64,000 nucleotides of DNA, taken from NCBI RefSeq assembly GCF_000964545.1, contig NZ_BBVD01000010.1, positions 62,001 through 126,000 on the forward strand. The letters run 5' to 3'. Made by a program: the position numbers and the translations under genes. Under the pieces are notes generated by a model. It saw only the letters and a list, made by a program, of their open reading frames with translations. It was not told where the DNA came from and ran no database searches. Of the stretch, positions 57,124-64,000 are shown piece after piece. The number at the start of each line of letters is the position of its first letter. The first letter of the stretch is position 1. This DNA is from Comamonas thiooxydans (GTDB lineage: Bacteria > Pseudomonadota > Gammaproteobacteria > Burkholderiales > Burkholderiaceae_C).

Positions 57124-57507
57124 ATGACCACCGAACGCCTGACCAATCACCCCGAAGAAGCCGCCGTGCGCGTGCCGCTGGAGCTGTATATGCGCGGCCA
57201 TGCCGAAGACAATGCCGAGCATATGCGCGCAGCCTTCATGCCCACGGCCCGGCTGGAGTCCGTGCGCGAAGGCCCGCTGACCTCCTGGGACCTGGACTTC
57301 TACTGCCAGCGCTTCAAGAACACGCCCGCTGCCGACGAAGCCACGCGTCGCCGCGTCATCGACTCCCTGGACATCGTGGGCACGGCCGCCATGGCCAAGG
57401 TCACGCTCTACCACGGTGCCGTGACCTTCACCGACTACTTTGTGCTGCTCAAGACCGAGCAGGGCTGGAAGATTGCCAACAAGGCTTTCCACGCCCAGCC
57501 TCAGTAA
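57124..57507 (+). CDS. NTF2-like (lumazine-binding-like) protein
   Basis: A 127-residue protein with an NTF2-like alpha+beta cone: AAVRVPLELYMRGHAEDNAEHMRAAFMPTARLESVREGPLTSWDLDFYCQRF, then RRVIDSLDIVGTAAMAKVTLYHGAVTFTDYFVLLKTEQGWKIANKAFH. This closely follows the putative lumazine-binding (nuclear transport factor 2) family, common in proteobacteria, of unknown enzymatic role. AAGGAGAA before the ATG at 57124 sets the start. It is divergent from the RND operon. Confidence 0.85.
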   Translation: MTTERLTNHPEEAAVRVPLELYMRGHAEDNAEHMRAAFMPTARLESVREGPLTSWDLDFYCQRFKNTPAADEATRRRVIDSLDIVGTAAMAKVTLYHGAVTFTDYFVLLKTEQGWKIANKAFHAQPQ

Positions 57508-57526
57508 GGTTTGGCTACCTGCACCA

Positions 57527-57559
57527 AGCCCCTGGCCTCAGGCTCAGGGGCTTTTTTTA
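57527..57559 (+). terminator. Intrinsic terminator after NTF2-like gene
   Basis: Stem AGCCCCTG/CAGGGGCT with a 10-base loop, followed by seven Ts (57552-57558). It lies 19 bases past the stop. It faces the convergent coxG gene. Confidence 0.85.
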
Positions 57560-57571
57560 TTCATGCGCTGG

Positions 57572-58219
57572 TCAACGAGTCAGCAGCCAGAGCGCGCCCA
57601 GCACGATGACAGCCCCCAGGCCCCAGGCCCAGACGGGGATGCCGGACGATTCGCGCGGCGGCGCCGAGGGTGTGGCGTCCAGCGGCGCGTAGCTGGTGGA
57701 GGCCGCGTCGTGTTCCCAGGAGCGTGTATCCAGCTCCTCCGCACCGCCTTCGTCTTCGGACTGCTCGCTCGGGTGGCGCTGCTGCATCAAGGCCTCGAAG
57801 CGCGCAAAGAAGTCCTCGGCCATGCTCTTGGCTGCGCCGTCGATCAGGCGCTGGCCCAGCTGGGCAATCTTGCCGCCGACCTGGGCCTGCACCTTGTACT
57901 GCAGCTCGCAATGCCCTGCATCGATGGGCGTCAGATCCACCTTGGCCTGGCCCTTGCCAAAGCCGGCCACACCGCCCTGCCCTTCAAAGGCAATCGTGTA
58001 GCTCTTGGGCGGCTGCACGTCCGACAGCGTGACCCGGCCGTTGAACTTGGCCGATACCGGACCGATCTTCACGGACATGATCACCGCATAGGAGCCATCG
58101 CCCGCATCCTCAAACTTCTCGCAGCCGGCCAGGCATTGCTGCAAGGTTTGCGGATCGTTGAGCGCCTCCCAGGCCTGCTGCTGGCTCACGGCAAGAGGAC
58201 GGCTGGCATGCATTTCCAT
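57572..58219 (-). CDS. coxG: CoxG-like SRPBCC protein with C-terminal membrane anchor
   Basis: A 215-residue protein. Residues 1-145 are the carbon monoxide dehydrogenase subunit G family (MEMHASRPLAVSQQQAWEALNDPQTLQQCLAGCEKFE, then GPVSAKFNGRVTLSDVQPPKSYTIAFEGQGGVAGFGKGQAKVDL). After a disordered acidic linker comes one membrane span at the end (IPVWAWGLGAVIVLGALWLLTR). In Afipia/Oligotropha and relatives CoxG is thought to tether the enzyme to the membrane. Last gene of the cox-like cluster. Confidence 0.88.
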   Translation of the reverse strand: MEMHASRPLAVSQQQAWEALNDPQTLQQCLAGCEKFEDAGDGSYAVIMSVKIGPVSAKFNGRVTLSDVQPPKSYTIAFEGQGGVAGFGKGQAKVDLTPIDAGHCELQYKVQAQVGGKIAQLGQRLIDGAAKSMAEDFFARFEALMQQRHPSEQSEDEGGAEELDTRSWEHDAASTSYAPLDATPSAPPRESSGIPVWAWGLGAVIVLGALWLLTR

Positions 58220-58232
58220 GGTGTTCTCCTTT

Positions 58233-59474
58233 TCAATCTCGGTGCGGCAGTTGCAGCAGCTTCGCCAGATGGGCAGCCAGTTGCTGCAACGACTGCAGGT
58301 TGTGCACGGCCAGCATGGCATGGCTGTGACGATGCAGTACCTGCGCGCCTTTGGCCAGCGGGGCATACCCGTCAAAACGCAACAAGGGGTTGAGCCAGAC
58401 AATGCGCGCACTGTGCCGGGCCAGCCACTGCAGCTCCCGCTCCAGCAGCGTACTGTCGCCGGTATCCAGCCCGTCGCTGACCAGCAGCACCAGGGTACGT
58501 CGCCCTACCAGATGGCGCGCCCCCTGCTGGCGCAACTGTGCCAGGCACTCTCCCAGGCAGGTACCGCCGCCGAAATCGTCGATGTCGTGATTGAGCTGGG
58601 CCAGCATGGCATCGGGGTCGCTGTAGGCAAAAGCGCGGTTCAGCTCCTGCAGGCCGGTTCCCATGCTGTAGACATGGCGGCGCAGCTGCGGATAGCGCCG
58701 GGGGCTGGTGGCCTGGTGCAGAAATGCCAGCAGCAGACGCACATAGCGCTCCATGGAGCCCGAGACATCAACCAGCGCCAGCCAGGGCATGGGCAGCCGC
58801 TTGCGCCTGCGCCATTTGAGACTTGCCAACTCGCCGCCCGTGGCCGCCGCTGCCTTCAGACTGGCGGGCCAGTGCACGCGCAGTCCCGAGGCGCGCAGCT
58901 CGCTTCTGCGACTGCGATAGCTAGGCAGCGGCAAGCGGATATCGCGCGCCAGCTGCTGCACCAGGCGGTACTCGCTGGCACTGAGCTGGTTGAAATCCGC
59001 ATGCTGCAGCCTGTGCCGGTCGCTGGCCGACATGGCAGCATCCAGCGTCAACTCCTCGCTCGCGGTCTTTTGCTGTGCGGCGCGAATCGCCGACAAGGCC
59101 TCCTGAACACGCGGCCTGTGACGCGGCCTGGCAGCCTCCGGCGCGCCCGGCAACAACTGGCTCAGAAGCTGCTGCGCCACCTCGGGATTGCGAAAGTAGG
59201 CCGCGAACAGCTCGCGAAAGACCGCCAGATCCTGTTCACGCGAAACCAGCACAGCCTCCAGCGCGGCGGCCACGTCCTCGCGGTTCACGCCCACCAGCAT
59301 CAGGCCTTGTTGGGCCAGCGCCAGGCGCTCGGCATCCACCGCCAGCCCCGCGCGGCGCAGGGCTCGGCCAAACCCCAGCAGATTGATGGGCAGCTTGCCG
59401 CTGCGCGCATCGCCCCACCAGCTCACGCTTGCGGAACGGGCTGGCGCCTGCGCCTGCAGCTCAGGCTGTGGCAT
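58233..59474 (-). CDS. VWA-domain protein, CoxE-like
   Basis: A 413-residue protein of the CoxE/DUF58-like VWA family. The metal-ion-dependent adhesion site is in PMPWLALVDVSGSMERYVRLLLAFLHQ (DxSxS, about 240-255), with Asp later in LLVSDGLDTGDSTLLERELQWLAR. N-terminal helices are typical of MoxR-linked VWA proteins. It overlaps the MoxR gene end by 14 bases. CoxD (MoxR) and CoxE act together in building the Mo-Cu or Mo active site of form I CO dehydrogenase; here the enzyme is form II, so a maturation role in general is assumed. Confidence 0.87.
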   Translation of the reverse strand: MPQPELQAQAPARSASVSWWGDARSGKLPINLLGFGRALRRAGLAVDAERLALAQQGLMLVGVNREDVAAALEAVLVSREQDLAVFRELFAAYFRNPEVAQQLLSQLLPGAPEAARPRHRPRVQEALSAIRAAQQKTASEELTLDAAMSASDRHRLQHADFNQLSASEYRLVQQLARDIRLPLPSYRSRRSELRASGLRVHWPASLKAAAATGGELASLKWRRRKRLPMPWLALVDVSGSMERYVRLLLAFLHQATSPRRYPQLRRHVYSMGTGLQELNRAFAYSDPDAMLAQLNHDIDDFGGGTCLGECLAQLRQQGARHLVGRRTLVLLVSDGLDTGDSTLLERELQWLARHSARIVWLNPLLRFDGYAPLAKGAQVLHRHSHAMLAVHNLQSLQQLAAHLAKLLQLPHRD

Positions 59475-60381
59475 CGGGCTCCAGCAATTGCTGCAGACGC
59501 TCTGGCGTGAGCGCGGCCACGTCCTCGCGCTGCTTGAACAGAATGCCCGCCGTCTCGTGCACCAGCTCGGGGTCTATGACCAGGGTGTCGAGCGCCACCA
59601 GCGCCTTGGCCCACTCCACGCTTTCGGCAATGCCGGGCGTGCGCTCGAAGGCATCGGCAAACGGGCGGCTGCGCAGCCGGTCCACAAAGCGCGCGATCTG
59701 CTCGGTCAAGGCCGCTGCGGCCTCAGGCACCTTGGACTGGACAATGGCCAGCTCGCGCTCGCGCTCGGGATAGTCCAGCCAGTGATAGAGACAGCGGCGC
59801 TTGACCGCGTCATGCAGATCACGCGTGCGATTGCTGGTAAGAATGGTGACCGGCGGCAGTTGGGCCCTGATGACCCCGAGCTCGGGAATGCTGACCTGGT
59901 ACTCCCCCAGATACTCGAGCAAAAAGGCCTCGAAAGGCTCGTCAGCCCGGTCCACCTCGTCAATCAGCAGCACCGCGCCGGGCGCGGGCGCCTGCAGGGC
60001 CTGCAGCAAAGGCCGGCGCACCAGATAGCGCGGCTGATAGACCTCCTGCTCGACAGCTTCCAGTTCCGCCGCACCACGCAGCTCGGCCGCGCGCAGATGC
60101 AGCAGCTGCGCCGCGTAATTCCACTCATACAGCGCTTCACGCTGCTCCAGGCCGTCATAGCACTGCAGCCGGATCAGCTGCCGCGCCAGCACCTGGGACA
60201 GCGCCTGAGCCAGCGAGGTCTTGCCAACGCCCGGCTCGCCCTCCAGCAGCAGGGGCCGCTGAAGCCTGAGCGCCAGAAACACGGCCGTAGCCAGACGCCG
60301 GTCCGCGAAATAGCCGACCTCCTGCAAGGCGGCCAGCAGCCCATCCACCGACTCCAAAGCGCTGTTCACATCAGTATTCAT
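59461..60381 (-). CDS. MoxR-type AAA ATPase, CoxD-like
   Basis: A 306-residue AAA+ ATPase. Walker A is LLEGEPGVGKTSLAQAL (about 42-58), Walker B VLLIDEVDRADEPFEAFLLE, sensor 1 TILTSNRTRDLHDAVKRRC and the arginine-finger-like RRCLYHWLDYPE. It partners with the downstream VWA protein as a metallo-chaperone-like system. The start is placed at ATG 60381; two upstream ATGs in frame (60399, 60417) lie in less conserved sequence. The gene is separated from coxM by a palindromic repeat. Confidence 0.88.
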   Translation of the reverse strand: MNTDVNSALESVDGLLAALQEVGYFADRRLATAVFLALRLQRPLLLEGEPGVGKTSLAQALSQVLARQLIRLQCYDGLEQREALYEWNYAAQLLHLRAAELRGAAELEAVEQEVYQPRYLVRRPLLQALQAPAPGAVLLIDEVDRADEPFEAFLLEYLGEYQVSIPELGVIRAQLPPVTILTSNRTRDLHDAVKRRCLYHWLDYPERERELAIVQSKVPEAAAALTEQIARFVDRLRSRPFADAFERTPGIAESVEWAKALVALDTLVIDPELVHETAGILFKQREDVAALTPERLQQLLEPDATA

Positions 60382-60450
60382 AGCTGCCTGCGCTTTATCC
60401 ATATAGACCAGAGCCACTTTTCTTCAAAATACAAGAACGAGACAGCAAGC

Positions 60451-60520
60451 AAGGGCCGCCCCGCAGCGAGGCTGTTGCCCCCTCCCGCGAAGCGAGAGAG
60501 GGGAAAGCGGCCAAGCCGCT
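60451..60520. repeat. Palindromic intergenic repeat (Comamonadaceae-type)
   Basis: Two adjacent hairpins: CCCCTC ... CGC-GAA-GCG ... GAGGGG (60479-60503) and AGCGGC-CAA-GCCGCT (60506-60520), preceded by a GC-rich segment. I recall similar hairpins recurring between genes in Comamonas/Delftia/Acidovorax genomes. It lies between coxM and the MoxR gene and may act as transcript stabiliser or terminator. Its copy number in this genome cannot be judged here. Confidence 0.6.
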
Positions 60521-61305
60521 CAGACTGAGAGCAGTTGATCCACCGCCCGCTGCGTCAGGACACTGATCAGTTGCGCCCGGTAGCGCGCACTCGCGTGCAG
60601 ATCGCTGTTGAGCTCGCTGTCGTCGATAGGCACTGCAGCCGCCGAAGCGGCCGTGAGACTCTGGTTGAGCGCCGCTTCCAGGCCTGCGTGGCGGAAGACC
60701 GATAGTCCCGCGCCGGTCACGGCCACATGCACGCCCTGCGCCGTCTGCGCCACAAACACGCCCACCAGCGCAAAGCGCGAAGCGGGCTGCTTGAACTTGA
60801 TATAGGCGGCCCTTCTGGGCACAGGAAAGCGCACGGCCTTGATCAGCTCGCCCTCTTCCAGTGCCGTGGTGTACATGCCCTGGAAGAAGTCGTCGGCCGC
60901 TATCTCGCGCCGCTGGGTGAGCACGGTGGCGCCCAGACCCAGCACCGCACTGGGATAGCATGCCGCGGGGTCGTTGTTGGCCAGCGAGCCGCCCATCGTG
61001 CCTCGCGCGCGCACCTGCCGATCGCCAATGCCGCCGGCCAGTTCGGCCAGCGCGGGAATGGCGTGCTGCACCTCGCGGCTGGCGGCGACATCGGCATGAC
61101 GGGTCATGGCGCCGATCTCGACCTGATCACCGCTGACGCGGATTCCCGCCAGACCATCGACCTGGTTGAGGTCCACAATCGCGCCGGGCTGAGCCAGGCG
61201 CAGCTTCATGGAAGGAATCAGGCTCTGGCCGCCGGCCAGAAACTGCCCGCTGGCAGCGCTCACCTCATCCAGCGTCCGGGGATTGGAGTAACTGAAGGCA
61301 TACAT
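60520..61305 (-). CDS. Molybdenum hydroxylase FAD subunit (CoxM-like)
   Basis: A 261-residue FAD-binding subunit. The FAD-pyrophosphate motif AGGQSLIPSMKLRLAQP (about 24-40) and the second motif TMGGSLANNDPAACYP (about 102-118) are intact. The C-terminal domain is the usual CO dehydrogenase flavoprotein C type. Electrons from the molybdenum site pass through two 2Fe-2S clusters of the small subunit to this FAD. It follows the large-subunit gene with 46 bases between. Confidence 0.92.
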   Translation of the reverse strand: MYAFSYSNPRTLDEVSAASGQFLAGGQSLIPSMKLRLAQPGAIVDLNQVDGLAGIRVSGDQVEIGAMTRHADVAASREVQHAIPALAELAGGIGDRQVRARGTMGGSLANNDPAACYPSAVLGLGATVLTQRREIAADDFFQGMYTTALEEGELIKAVRFPVPRRAAYIKFKQPASRFALVGVFVAQTAQGVHVAVTGAGLSVFRHAGLEAALNQSLTAASAAAVPIDDSELNSDLHASARYRAQLISVLTQRAVDQLLSV

Positions 61306-61351
61306 ATATGTTGTCCTCTCTTCCTCTCAGTCGGGTGTGTGCAGGCCACAG

Positions 61352-63739
<2,388 letters not shown>

Positions 63740-63772
63740 GGTGTGTCTCCTCTTCTAGTTGTGATGCGCGGC

Positions 63773-64000
<228 letters not shown>

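Overview
The DNA is GC-rich (low 60s percent by eye) and gene-dense. Family content points to a beta-proteobacterium of the order Burkholderiales, most like Comamonas or a close relative: a mutS-flanking prophage, a MuxABC/MdtABC-type RND pump with a NodT-type channel, an Anbu peptidase, a cox-type molybdenum hydroxylase cluster, and a palindromic intergenic repeat I associate with Comamonadaceae. The genus is an inference; no rRNA or tRNA gene is present to settle it.

Positions 1 to about 30,200 are the larger part of a temperate, long-tailed (HK97/lambda-like) prophage, cut by the left window edge. From about 20.8 kb leftwards everything is on the minus strand, in transcription order: Cro-like repressor, CII-like regulator, small helix-turn-helix protein, VapE/D5-type primase-helicase, a hypothetical protein, a Q-like antiterminator, an intrinsic terminator, then the late operon: HNH nuclease, small and large terminase, membrane peptide, portal, S49 protease, HK97-fold capsid, connector and tail-completion proteins, tail tube, the G/GT tail chaperones joined by a canonical -1 frameshift site (A AAA AAC), and the tape measure protein, which runs off the window. 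A LexA-like CI repressor (20835-21470, plus strand) divides this arm from a rightward early operon (22393-27800) of small phage proteins, a dNMP kinase, a large ParB-like protein and an AlpA/excisionase-like protein. The prophage ends with a possible accessory membrane protein and a leftward P4-type integrase.

The switch region is the most unusual part. A palindrome, ACTTTAG-N4-CTAAAGT, occurs between cI and cro and again just after cI over a predicted rightward promoter. That promoter would transcribe a leader with six consecutive hairpins (21537-21740, one a perfect 17-bp stem), pass antisense through a lipoprotein gene with its own terminator, and meet a plus-strand terminator just before the early operon. 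A near-perfect 22-bp inverted repeat (21595-21616 and 22322-22343) brackets the lipoprotein gene. This resembles a put/nut-like antitermination arrangement combined with a moron cassette.

Positions 30,263 to 64,000 are chromosomal: mutS, with a LexA-box-like site in the integrase-mutS interval; a chemoreceptor; an Anbu-type peptidase; an alpha/beta hydrolase; uppP; psiF; a Fur-box-preceded TonB receptor with a PepSY membrane protein; a LytS/LytTR-type two-component operon; an orphan ABC ATPase; small hypothetical and SRPBCC genes; an RND efflux operon (mdtA-B-C and outer-membrane factor) preceded by three TTTACC repeats at exact 11-bp spacing; an NTF2-like protein; and a cox-type cluster (S, L, M, MoxR ATPase, VWA protein, CoxG). 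The large subunit carries the form II signature AYRGAGR, so it is probably not a true CO dehydrogenase.
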